Positions 48,359 through 54,544 of a stretch of DNA of 54,684 bases are shown piece after piece. The DNA comes from a virus. Below the pieces are notes generated by a model. It did no database searches and was not told the origin of the DNA. It saw only the letters and a program-made list of their open reading frames with translations. The stretch is from positions 1 to 54,684 of the IMG/VR virus record IMGVR_UViG_3300036791_000093; one strand, 5' to 3'. Every line of letters starts with the position of its first letter. Within the stretch, counting starts at the first letter, position 1. The position numbers and the translations under genes are program-made.

Positions 48359-48387
48359 TTGACTTTCCCACGGCGCGCTGATAGGAT
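48359..48387 (+). promoter_or_regulatory. Sigma70-type promoter beside SOS-type box
   Basis: TTGACT at 48359-48364, a 17-base spacer and TAGGAT at 48382-48387. The start would be near 48394, about 160 bases ahead of the gene at 48555. Confidence 0.65.
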
Positions 48388-48554
48388 GGTTTACAACTTC
48401 CGAACTTTTCAGCCAAATCGTGGGTATCCTACAAGTGTGGGGCAGATGGGAGCTGCGTAAGTCACGTGGGGAAGGGTGAGCCTCACGTGACTCACGGAGC
48501 TTGACTCACAAACTCCACTCAACATAAACACAACGCAAGAAAGGAACAAAGCAA

Positions 48555-48941
48555 ATGGGTCTGTCGAATGACAAGATCCTTGCGCTTTACTCCGATCGCC
48601 GCCAGAAGGGTATCTACGGTGCCCGGCTTGGTGAGGCAATCGAGTCCGACGAGGCTGCTTTCAATCCTCGTGAGGCTTGGCCGCTTGACTTCAGTAAGAA
48701 GTCTGCGACGACTCTGTATCAGGGGTTTCGCAACGCGGCTGACAAGCTGGACAAGGGTATCGCGGAGGACATCGATGTCATCCAGCGTGATGGCGAGGTC
48801 TACGTGTGCTTCAAGTCTCGCATCGCTCTCATCCTCAACGAGTCCACCCAGGTGGACGAGGACGAGTCCGACGACAACTCCAACTCCGGTGACGAGCCGG
48901 AGTTGGAGGTCGAGTCCGGCGAGCCTGCTCTGGTCGCCTAG
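48555..48941 (+). CDS. Conserved phage protein, paralogue of the 1923 gene
   Basis: 128 residues from ATG 48555. It has LSNDKILALYSDRRQKGIYG, NPREAWPLDF, TTLYQGFRNAADKLD and DIDVIQRDGEVYVCF in the same order as the 1923-2309 protein, followed by a very acidic tail (DEDESDDNSNSGDEPELEVE). Similar proteins recur in actinophages with no known function. It is the first gene under the promoter at 48359 and so is likely made early and perhaps under SOS control. Confidence 0.8.
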   Translation: MGLSNDKILALYSDRRQKGIYGARLGEAIESDEAAFNPREAWPLDFSKKSATTLYQGFRNAADKLDKGIAEDIDVIQRDGEVYVCFKSRIALILNESTQVDEDESDDNSNSGDEPELEVESGEPALVA

Positions 48942-48949
48942 CAAGTCAC

Positions 48950-48980
48950 AGCTAGCTACGGTGTCACAACCTAGCTAGCT
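48950..48980 (+). terminator. Hairpin after the 48555 gene
   Basis: AGCTAGCTA (48950-48958) pairs with TAGCTAGCT (48972-48980) around 13 bases. It lies 9 bases after the stop. It may be a terminator or RNA-end stabiliser; no long U-run follows. Confidence 0.55.
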
Positions 48981-49171
48981 ATTGTACTAAAGTGTGCTGT
49001 CAAGGCAAGTTAGACAGCGGGGAAATCTCACGTCCCGGCAACAGAATAGTGAGTGACAGGTGCCGATAACCTGGATGAAAACGGTGTTGCGTAGGCAACT
49101 AATGACAACCCCGTAACCTACGATGCGGGGTTAACACAAGTTTGTTAAACCACAACGGGAAAGGAACCAAG
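48981..49171 (+). ncRNA. Structured leader upstream of the 49172 gene
   Basis: Several short helices are visible: GCTGTC/GACAGC near 48997-49018, CAGGT/ACCTG near 49057-49073, GTTGC-GTAG-GCAAC near 49086-49099, and AACCCCG (49107-49113) with CGGGGTT (49126-49132). CGTAGG near 49091 can instead pair with CCTACG near 49117, giving a possible two-state switch. A leader-RNA role is inferred only. Confidence 0.45.
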
Positions 49172-49711
49172 TTGTCCTCGGTTGAAACCAACGCGCCTGC
49201 TACTGAGCAGGACGAGTTTCTGGCGAGGGTCAAGAAGGAAAGGGTCAAGTACGATACTCTCGTGGCTTGGCACCTTACCGCGCATGTCGATGCCAAGCTG
49301 AGTCTGCCTTGGAGCGGTGACAACACGTACATCAGTTGTTCCGTGAACAAGGTGGATGACACTGGTAACGAGCTTTACGGTGAAGTGGACGAGGCTAAGA
49401 CAGTCGAGTACCTCGCTCGCGTCATCAAGTACGCTCGTCGCAGGAAGTTCAACGTGGAGAAGGACTACTCCGGTGACCAGTTCACCGTGAAAGTCAAGGT
49501 TCCCATGAACGGCTTGCGTGTCGATGCTGACCCGAACCAGTACGGCAACTATGTCATCGTGAACTACTACGCTGACAGGAATGCCGTGTGTACTGCGAAG
49601 GTCGTGGGACAGAAGGTTGTCCCGGCTCACACGACTCCTGAGCGTGTCGAAGATGTCGTGGAGTGGGAGTGTGCTAAGCTCTCATTCCTCGGCGTGGACA
49701 CCGAGGAGTAA
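49172..49711 (+). CDS. Hypothetical protein
   Basis: 179 residues from TTG 49172, chosen for GGGAAAGGAACC just upstream; an in-frame TTG at 49142 is possible. The N-terminal 30 residues are acidic and helical. The remainder alternates beta and helix (YDTLVAWHLTAHVDAKLSLP, EYLARVIKYARRRKFNVEKD, NYVIVNYYADRNAVCTAKVV) and ends FLGVDTEE. No family recognised. Its long hairpin-rich leader suggests tight control. Confidence 0.75.
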   Translation: MSSVETNAPATEQDEFLARVKKERVKYDTLVAWHLTAHVDAKLSLPWSGDNTYISCSVNKVDDTGNELYGEVDEAKTVEYLARVIKYARRRKFNVEKDYSGDQFTVKVKVPMNGLRVDADPNQYGNYVIVNYYADRNAVCTAKVVGQKVVPAHTTPERVEDVVEWECAKLSFLGVDTEE

Positions 49712-49720
49712 CAAGTTACA

Positions 49721-49814
49721 ACTAGCCCAAGTAGGGCTAGTGAAGTATAGCGGAAACAAAAAATGAGGTGGGGCCAATTGAGCGTCCATCCAAGGTTGCT
49801 GCTATACTTCACTA
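49721..49814 (+). promoter_or_regulatory. Two overlapping hairpins, second with 49-nt loop
   Basis: Hairpin 1 pairs 49721-49728 with 49734-49741 (8 bp, 5-nt loop). Hairpin 2 pairs 49738-49751 with 49801-49814 (14 bp perfect). They share 49738-49741, the same layout as at 2318-2393. They lie between stop 49711 and ATG 49842. Confidence 0.7.
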
Positions 49815-49841
49815 ACCCTACTAGCTAAGGCGGTGATTAAG

Positions 49842-49940
49842 ATGCTCGTTTGCAAGGTGCATGGCAAGATCGCTCTCAAGGAAGTGGTGATCGTCATCAC
49901 CAAGCCGATCATCTGCCCCCTCTGCCTGTGCGGGGTTTGA
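49842..49940 (+). CDS. 32-residue zinc-knuckle-like peptide
   Basis: From ATG 49842 to TGA 49938-49940, with a modest ribosome site (GGCGGTGA). It reads CKVHGKIALKEVVIVITKP then ICPLCLCGV, with Cys/His near the start and CxxCxC near the end, enough for one zinc ion. Tiny zinc proteins of this sort are common in actinophage early regions. Function unknown. Confidence 0.55.
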   Translation: MLVCKVHGKIALKEVVIVITKPIICPLCLCGV

Positions 49941-50252
49941 TTCAAGAGGGCCGCTCAAGTAACAAGCAAACCTTAGCAAGTAGGTTTGCTAGGCCATAGC
50001 GGATGAGAGAAACTAGAGGTAGTCTAGCGGCTAGCGTCTAGTGTAATCCGTGCGCTATAAAGACCGTTTTGGACAGTATAAAACAGAGCGGTTTTAAGTT
50101 GAAGCTAAGTCGCATGGCGCGACTAATGCGGACGGTAGCTCCGTCTTAGACTTAAGACTCAACTGTTGACTGTATCCTATATTCGGCTGCGTAAGCTATG
50201 GCCCAGCAAGCCTATTAAGGGCTAATCCACTCAGCTAAAGGGGGTGAGTTAA
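49941..50252 (+). ncRNA. Candidate structured RNA A (312-base gap without a gene)
   Basis: No credible gene is seen. Visible helices: 49965-49973 with 49982-49990 (9 bp, 8-nt loop); 49996-50001 with 50053-50058; 50097-50102 with 50159-50164, enclosing CTAAG/CTTAG (50105-50109, 50144-50148), a 6-bp hairpin AGTCGC/GCGACT (from 50109) and the hairpin GACGG-TAGCT-CCGTC (50131-50145). The nested pairs suggest a branched RNA. This is a sequence observation; folding software was not run. Confidence 0.55.
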
Positions 50253-50411
50253 TTGACTAGCGGAGATATCGCTAAGTGGCATTTCCAGCGTCTCTGGCAT
50301 GGTCGTAATGACGAGCAAGTGATTGTGTTCGCTAACGGTCACGTCTACGGCAAGTCCGAGCGTCGCAAGTCTGTCAAGCAACTCATCGTCCAAATGAGGC
50401 AAGGAAAGTAG
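50253..50411 (+). CDS. Small basic hypothetical protein
   Basis: 52 residues from TTG 50253, with GGGGGTGAG five bases upstream. Sequence pattern: TSGDIAKWHFQRLWHGRNDE, a VIVFANGHVYG strand turn, then a basic helix (RRKSVKQLIVQMRQGK). It looks like a small mixed alpha/beta nucleic-acid-associated protein, but this is a guess. It directly follows structured RNA A. Confidence 0.65.
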   Translation: MTSGDIAKWHFQRLWHGRNDEQVIVFANGHVYGKSERRKSVKQLIVQMRQGK

Positions 50412-50419
50412 GTGACGAC

Positions 50420-50578
50420 ATGGGCGCAGCGGTAAGATACAGGCCGTGTCCTAAGCATCCTAATCACAAAAGATTCGGTAACAGGATTGCTCAGACTCTC
50501 ACGGCGAGCAAGCCTCATCATCCGATCATCAAGCCCAACGCATGGATCTGTCACGGGTGCAGCGGGTACCATAACTAA
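50420..50578 (+). CDS. Small zinc-binding protein
   Basis: 52 residues from ATG 50420. It has CPKHPNHKRFGN near the start and ICHGCSGYHN at the end, giving Cys/His pairs at both ends that could hold a zinc ion. Basic. It is the middle of three small genes between the two structured RNAs. Function unknown. Confidence 0.65.
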   Translation: MGAAVRYRPCPKHPNHKRFGNRIAQTLTASKPHHPIIKPNAWICHGCSGYHN

Positions 50579-50604
50579 CCGACAAGAACGGGAGCGTATA
50601 ACAA

Positions 50605-50946
50605 GTGGCTAATCAGCTAGGTGCTGAGAGGCTTGAAAGGCTCATCAATCAGTGTCGCGAGAAGTGTGAGACACTTGGTCCCGATGAGCTTAACAAGCTC
50701 GATCAGGCCATGGCTGTTGAGTTTGACGAGCACTTCAAGTTTCAGCAGACTCAAGCTGAGGCTCACGTCATGGAGTTGCTCTCAAGTGACGCAGCTAACA
50801 TCGTGTACCAAGCCCTCGGTGAGGTTGGCTCCAGTAGCAATGGTGGCTGGGCCAAGAATACCGACACGGCTACCAAGGTCATCGTGACTCAACTCATGGC
50901 GGAGCTTCTCAAGATGAAGCTCAAGTCACGTGGCGTAGCCGTCTAG
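50605..50946 (+). CDS. Hypothetical helical protein
   Basis: 113 residues from GTG 50605, with AACGGGAG upstream. It is nearly all helix: LGAERLERLINQCREKCETL, DELNKLDQAMAVEFDEHFKF, SSDAANIVYQALGEVG and a C-terminal LMAELLKMKLKSRGVAV. No family recognised. It ends immediately before structured RNA B. Confidence 0.7.
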   Translation: MANQLGAERLERLINQCREKCETLGPDELNKLDQAMAVEFDEHFKFQQTQAEAHVMELLSSDAANIVYQALGEVGSSSNGGWAKNTDTATKVIVTQLMAELLKMKLKSRGVAV

Positions 50947-51388
50947 GCTAGTAACAAGTTGCGGGAAGTGTGACGTGTTGGATAGTAGCGGGTGTCACAC
51001 AAGTTGGTACGGGGTTAAGCCAACACCTGTAGTTGAATGAGACACACCCTAGTAACATGCCGAAAGGCAAAGGTAAGGGTTCGATTCCCAAACTAGTGCT
51101 AGGTTGGTAGCTACTGATGCCCTGTTGCATAGCACAAACCACGGGTTGGAGATTGTTGCAACAATCTTCCCAATTGTGGGACAAATGCTCTGGGTGTGTC
51201 TCATTGAACTACAAGCCCGAGGTTGTTGCGACGGGTGCAACGTGTAAGAGTCTAGTCAACCGCCTATGCACAGTTTGACTGACTGTGAAGCCAGAAGCTT
51301 TAGTTGGCTGGCAAGCCGGAGTCACGTGAAATTACCGGAAGGGTAACCGTTGCACCATTCGGAACAACTAAGGGGGTGATATAACCCA
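50947..51388 (+). ncRNA. Candidate large structured RNA B (442-base gap without a gene)
   Basis: No credible gene is seen, but many helices are. 50968-50974 pairs with 50994-51000, and 51003-51007 with 51020-51024. A long-range helix joins 51028-51049 to 51192-51213 (21 pairs, one G-G mismatch). A 9-bp long-range helix joins 51234-51242 to 51348-51356. Inside are TGCC-GAAA-GGCA (51058-51069), a tRNA T-arm lookalike GGGTTCGATTCCC (51077-51089), an 18-bp palindrome (51150-51167) and hairpins at 51269-51287, 51290-51312 and 51332-51346. It is likely a true RNA; class unknown. Confidence 0.7.
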
Positions 51389-51715
51389 GTGAAGAACATG
51401 GGAAGCAAGTTCGAGTACAAGTGGTTTGAAACCTGCGTCGAATGGGTCGGAGACAACGAAGATCCAGACGAGTGGGACAATTTCGATGACCAAGAGTGGG
51501 TTCCCGAGGATAGTATTCGTGCCGTCCTCAACGAGCTTGGTAAAGAGCCGTGGGATAGCATCGATGTCCGCACGGATGAAGTGATCTGCTATCCCGCAGA
51601 CAGTCATCAAGACTTCCGAACGGGAGTCCACACGAGTAACCAACTCATCATAAGGGTCAAGTACCCTCGGTGGGTTGATCGGCTCATGTCCTGTCACTAC
51701 AACCACAAGCACTAA
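51389..51715 (+). CDS. Acidic hypothetical protein
   Basis: 108 residues from GTG 51389, with GGGGGTGAT eleven bases upstream. It is acidic and Trp-rich (CVEWVGDNEDPDEWDNFDDQ, AVLNELGKEPWDSIDVRTDE) and ends with a basic/His-rich segment (WVDRLMSCHYNHKH). Acidic phage early proteins sometimes mimic DNA, but no motif proves it here. It directly follows structured RNA B. Confidence 0.7.
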   Translation: MKNMGSKFEYKWFETCVEWVGDNEDPDEWDNFDDQEWVPEDSIRAVLNELGKEPWDSIDVRTDEVICYPADSHQDFRTGVHTSNQLIIRVKYPRWVDRLMSCHYNHKH

Positions 51716-51716
51716 C

Positions 51717-51893
51717 GTGAAAGTTTCAGTGTCGTTGGATAACGAGACTGCACAACTTCTGTTGGCTATCAAGGCCGATCAGAAGCGGATGATATCGCAT
51801 ATCGTCCAAGATGCACTAAGACTCTACGCGGATCAGATGGGCTACGAGCTTATCCCCGCAAGAGTGGTCAAACACGACAAAGCAAGTCAGTAG
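51717..51893 (+). CDS. Ribbon-helix-helix DNA-binding protein
   Basis: 58 residues from GTG 51717. The pattern VSVSLDNETAQLLLAIKADQ followed by RMISHIVQDALRLYADQMG is the beta-strand, helix, helix of RHH (CopG/Arc-like) repressors, which bind DNA as dimers through the strand. It is the only clear stand-alone repressor-type protein seen here, so it is a candidate for early gene control. No toxin partner is evident beside it. Confidence 0.75.
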   Translation: MKVSVSLDNETAQLLLAIKADQKRMISHIVQDALRLYADQMGYELIPARVVKHDKASQ

Positions 51894-51924
51894 TAAGTCA
51901 ACAACAAAACGGGAGAACAAGCAC

Positions 51925-52194
51925 ATGGCTGGTGTCGTTCTCTTTCTGCTCGTGTATCTCGGTGGCCTGATCTGGGCTACTGTGATTGCCGTGCAGAAAG
52001 GCAAGGGCACGATGGCTGTTTGTGGGTGGTTGCTTTTCACGCCTCTGATCGTGATTGCGGCTTGCCGTATCGCGAAGCCTAACTCAAGTTGGGCGCGTGA
52101 GAAGTACCAGTACGATCCCATAAAGGCCAACGTGTCTCAGATGCGTTTCCCCAAGGAAGCGTACATGCTCAAGCAGCTCACTGAAACTGCGTAG
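51925..52194 (+). CDS. Small membrane protein
   Basis: 89 residues from ATG 51925, with AACGGGAG upstream. Two hydrophobic segments (VVLFLLVYLGGLIWATVIAV and TMAVCGWLLFTPLIVIAACRI) are joined by the basic loop QKGKG, then a polar tail of about 40 residues. A membrane role such as superinfection exclusion is possible but unproven. Confidence 0.7.
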   Translation: MAGVVLFLLVYLGGLIWATVIAVQKGKGTMAVCGWLLFTPLIVIAACRIAKPNSSWAREKYQYDPIKANVSQMRFPKEAYMLKQLTETA

Positions 52195-52201
52195 TTGAGC
52201 G

Positions 52202-52229
52202 GCTAGCCAAGGTTACATACTTGGCTAGC
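52202..52229 (+). terminator. Strong hairpin after the membrane gene
   Basis: GCTAGCCAAG (52202-52211) pairs with CTTGGCTAGC (52220-52229) around an 8-nt loop. An outer GTAGTT/AACTAC pair (52191-52196, 52236-52241) brackets it. It lies just after the stop at 52194. Terminator or RNA stabiliser. Confidence 0.6.
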
Positions 52230-52265
52230 TAACTGAACTACCTAGTAACAAGAAAGGCAGGTTGC

Positions 52266-52955
52266 ATGGCTAGTGAACCGCAAGTGAACTACATGCTTAA
52301 CCTAGCCGGCAAGAAGGACTTGACGAAGGTGTCTCCTGTAACCATTGCAAGGCTGAATTCTCTACAGGCTCTCGAATCTCTGAATAACACAGAGGTTAAC
52401 GTGATCCTTGATGAGTTGAAAGCTCAGCCCTGGTTGCCCAAAAAGCCCGCACAGGGTTCGACATCAACGGCAAGTCCTACTCAAACGGCTCCTGCAACTC
52501 AGCCGGTTCAAGAGGATGAGCATGTTCCACTCAACATGAGTGGAAGGTACTTCATCACTGATCCGACTGATGGAGTGGAGAAGTTTGTGATCGTGTCGGT
52601 TAGCGTCCAAGCAAGTGACTTCCTGTATCCGGTGAAAGAGCCGGTTCACAGGAACACGATACTGCAAACCATTGCAAAGAACCCGGTGACTTCCATGAAC
52701 GAGTATGGAATGAAGCTCGGTATCTGTGGTGTCTGTGGTCGCACGCTAACTCGGCGTGACTCAAGGCTCAGGGGTATGGGGCCAATCTGTGCAGCCAGGT
52801 TTGGTAGTGTGGCTACACCGGAGCAAGTTGACATGCTTAGGGAGCTTGGGCTTATCAAGCCTGAATCACACGACAGCCCGTTTTCAGAGCTTGGCCCTCA
52901 TGGTGAGGATCTAAGTTCTGACGAGTACGACGCAAGCGACCTCGAAACTGAGTAA
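52266..52955 (+). CDS. DUF6011-type zinc protein
   Basis: 229 residues from ATG 52266. The C-terminal part has GICGVCGRTLTRRDSRLRGM and GPICAARFG, a four-cysteine motif matching DUF6011, a module widespread in actinophage and actinobacterial proteins. The N-terminus (SEPQVNYMLNLAGKKDL) and a later TPEQVDMLRELGLI are small helical repeats. A Pro/Thr-rich linker lies near residues 60-90. Function unknown; single-strand nucleic-acid binding is a common guess for the fold. Confidence 0.75.
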   Translation: MASEPQVNYMLNLAGKKDLTKVSPVTIARLNSLQALESLNNTEVNVILDELKAQPWLPKKPAQGSTSTASPTQTAPATQPVQEDEHVPLNMSGRYFITDPTDGVEKFVIVSVSVQASDFLYPVKEPVHRNTILQTIAKNPVTSMNEYGMKLGICGVCGRTLTRRDSRLRGMGPICAARFGSVATPEQVDMLRELGLIKPESHDSPFSELGPHGEDLSSDEYDASDLETE

Positions 52956-52960
52956 AGGCC

Positions 52961-53440
52961 ATGACTGGCACACTGGATAAGCTCGTGTTCACCATGAGTC
53001 TGGCTAACAAGCTCATGCGTGAACACGGGCTGGACGAAAGGGGTTGGCGTTTCGATATCGATAGCGCGAAGAAGCGACTCGGTAGCTGTAATCACACGGA
53101 TAAAGTGATTACCTACAGCAAGCACTTCCTCGATGAGACAGATGAAATAATCGAGGATACCATCTTGCACGAGATAGCTCACGCGCTTGTTGGTGGTGGT
53201 CATGGTCACGATAACGTGTGGAGACACATGGCTATGACTGTTGGTGCTGATCCAACAAGACTCACCGAAACCATCAGTAAGCCTAAGCCCAACTTTCTCA
53301 TCAAGTGTGAGAATCCAAGCTGTTCACGCAAACCACAGTGGACAAGGCTACGGCTCAAGAAGGACTTTCACGCAAGAGCCATCTGTCCCTACTGCGGTGG
53401 AAGGCTCACGTACTACAAGTATCGCAGGTATGGAGGGTGA
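52961..53440 (+). CDS. SprT-like zinc metalloprotease
   Basis: 159 residues from ATG 52961. TMSLANKLMREHGLDERGWR, GSCNHTDKVITYSKHFL and the zinc site TILHEIAHALVGGGHGHDNVW (HExxH and a later His) match SprT-like proteases. A C-terminal zinc ribbon follows (CENPSC ... CPYCGG). In cells such enzymes remove DNA-protein crosslinks, so this one may clear proteins from phage or host DNA. The ATG lies five bases after the preceding stop. Confidence 0.9.
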   Translation: MTGTLDKLVFTMSLANKLMREHGLDERGWRFDIDSAKKRLGSCNHTDKVITYSKHFLDETDEIIEDTILHEIAHALVGGGHGHDNVWRHMAMTVGADPTRLTETISKPKPNFLIKCENPSCSRKPQWTRLRLKKDFHARAICPYCGGRLTYYKYRRYGG

Positions 53441-53483
53441 GTCAAGCCTAGAGCTTGAGTCAGAAACCGAGCTTAACTTGCTC

Positions 53484-53512
53484 TTGACAAGTGGCCTGAT
53501 TTGTGCTACAAT
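53484..53512 (+). promoter_or_regulatory. Strong sigma70-type promoter
   Basis: TTGACA at 53484-53489 (perfect), a 17-base spacer and TACAAT at 53507-53512 with TGC directly before it. It shares GATTTGTGCTA with the promoters at 2579 and 5748. Start near 53519. Confidence 0.85.
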
Positions 53513-53530
53513 GATGGTACGAAGGCGTGA

Positions 53531-53546
53531 TCGAACACACGTTCGC
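53531..53546. promoter_or_regulatory. SOS-type box downstream of the 53484 promoter
   Basis: TCGAACACACGTTCGC matches the actinobacterial SOS box TCGAAC-N4-GTTCGA at 11 of the 12 fixed positions. It lies about 12-27 bases after the expected start site, where bound LexA would act as a roadblock. The core CGAAC-ACAC-GTTCG can also form a 5-bp hairpin. Confidence 0.65.
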
Positions 53547-53583
53547 CTGCAACGCCATCTGAACCAGCAAACGGGAGCAATAC

Positions 53584-53808
53584 GTGAAGAAACGACTAAC
53601 CATAGTTGTGGTTAGCATTCTTCTTCTAGTTGCATTGGCTATCTTCCCCGGTTTGGTATTAGGAATCGGGTTAGCTGTGCTTGTCGTTGCAACCGTTCTC
53701 TACGTCGGTTATCTTGGCAAGCAAGATGCCGGGCCGTATGAAAACACCGATTACGTTTGGCTGTACAAGTCAGACGCGGCTGAGAACGAAGATGGAGAGT
53801 GGAACTAA
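53584..53808 (+). CDS. Small membrane protein
   Basis: 74 residues from GTG 53584, with AACGGGAG upstream. A basic start (KKRLT) is followed by two adjoining hydrophobic segments (IVVVSILLLVALAIFPG and LVLGIGLAVLVVATVLYVGY) and a polar acidic tail. It is the first gene behind the strong 53484 promoter and SOS-type box. Role unknown. Confidence 0.7.
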   Translation: MKKRLTIVVVSILLLVALAIFPGLVLGIGLAVLVVATVLYVGYLGKQDAGPYENTDYVWLYKSDAAENEDGEWN

Positions 53809-53832
53809 TCAACCAAACGGGAGAAACATCGA

Positions 53833-54039
53833 ATGACACTGATGGTGGTTGTTACCAATCCATGTGTCGTGTGTGGCAAGGCTTCGGAGGTCACGGTGGA
53901 ATCCGCGAACTACGAGGCTTGGCGTCGTGGCATGAAGATCCAGGAAGCATTTGCTTTGCTATCTCCTGATGAGCGTGAGTTGCTTATCTCAGGTACGCAT
54001 CCCAAGTGCTGGGATATCCTGTTTGGTGAGGAAGAGTAG
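53833..54039 (+). CDS. Conserved small zinc-type actinophage protein
   Basis: 68 residues from ATG 53833, with ACGGGAG upstream. NPCVVCGKASEVTV, then YEAWRRGMKIQEAFALLSPD and ERELLISGTHPKCWDILFG form a pattern often met in small actinophage early proteins. Its cysteines (CxxC ... C) may hold zinc. No established function; its recurrence in actinophages supports the host inference. Confidence 0.75.
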   Translation: MTLMVVVTNPCVVCGKASEVTVESANYEAWRRGMKIQEAFALLSPDERELLISGTHPKCWDILFGEEE

Positions 54040-54041
54040 CA

Positions 54042-54272
54042 ATGATTCTCGTCTCTTATTCACTTGACGTGAGTAAGGATGGTTTCGTTCTCATCAAGGT
54101 CACAGGACGTAGCAGGGATATGGTGTACTACAAGGGCAAGACGAGAGTACAGGTTACTCGTGACGTGTTGTTTCTGTTGCGAGTGACTGATGTTCCTGTC
54201 AACAAGGACAGACTCCAAAGCGAACTAGACCAGCTCATCTGGAACAAGGTTCCTAAGCGTGACTGGTACTAA
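54042..54272 (+). CDS. Hypothetical small protein
   Basis: 76 residues from ATG 54042, two bases after the previous stop. Beta-rich first half (SYSLDVSKDGFVLIKVTGRS) and a helical second half (VTRDVLFLLRVTDV, LQSELDQLIWNKV). No family recognised. Part of the transcript from the 53484 promoter. Confidence 0.7.
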   Translation: MILVSYSLDVSKDGFVLIKVTGRSRDMVYYKGKTRVQVTRDVLFLLRVTDVPVNKDRLQSELDQLIWNKVPKRDWY

Positions 54273-54291
54273 CCAACCACGAAAGGAGAAC

Positions 54292-54474
54292 ATGCTCACA
54301 CATCAAGATTGTGTGAACGAGTTGGAAGCTCAGCTAAGCGATTGGGACGCTGAGAACGGTGACACACCGCTTGTCGAGTTTGTCTTGGACGACGTGGAAA
54401 CCAAGACAGAGCTGGTGCTCACCGATGTCCGGTTCGATGATGGAGTCATCAAGTGCATGATGGCTCGGTTCTGA
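54292..54474 (+). CDS. Small acidic hypothetical protein
   Basis: 60 residues from ATG 54292, with GAAAGGAG close upstream. An upstream ATG at 54259 would overlap the previous gene and has no ribosome site. Acidic, with an N-terminal helix (HQDCVNELEAQLSDWDAENG) and a beta-type C-terminus (VEFVLDDVETKTELVLTDVR). No family recognised. Confidence 0.7.
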   Translation: MLTHQDCVNELEAQLSDWDAENGDTPLVEFVLDDVETKTELVLTDVRFDDGVIKCMMARF

Positions 54475-54476
54475 AT

Positions 54477-54529
54477 CGGTAGTAGAACGGAGCACTCACT
54501 AATCAAGTGAGTGCTCTACTGTACTACCG
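54477..54529 (+). promoter_or_regulatory. Double-stem hairpin ahead of the join-crossing gene
   Basis: Inner stem: 54490-54500 with 54506-54516 (11 bp, 5-nt loop). Outer stem: 54477-54484 with 54522-54529 (8 bp). A symmetric five-base internal loop separates them. It ends just before the ribosome site of the gene at 54545 and follows a stop at 54474 by two bases. Confidence 0.7.
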
Positions 54530-54544
54530 GAAAGGAAAAACAAC

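Larger units (their letters stand above)
48123..48554 (+). other. 432-base non-coding leader with hairpins, SOS-type box and promoter
   Basis: No gene is seen. A three-part hairpin at 48247-48296 pairs TTAACTC, ACTAAC and TATTCC with their complements (19 bp with two small bulges). A 5-bp hairpin GGCGG-GAA-CCGCC lies near 48213-48225. The LexA-type box (48344-48357) and promoter (48359-48387) follow. About 160 bases of transcribed leader then precede ATG 48555, with ribosome site AAAGGAAC. Confidence 0.65.

Noticed and set aside
50001-50060. Promoter at the TATAAA sequences near 50055 and 50078
   Set aside because: No -35 at a proper distance; these bases are also part of the helices of structured RNA A.
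51050-51100. Possible tRNA gene at the GGGTTCGATTCCC motif
   Set aside because: Only three of five T-stem pairs form and there is no seven-base acceptor stem, D-arm or anticodon arm at proper spacing. It is better read as part of a larger RNA.
51717-51893. Antitoxin of a toxin-antitoxin pair
   Set aside because: The RHH fold fits, but neither neighbour resembles a known toxin.
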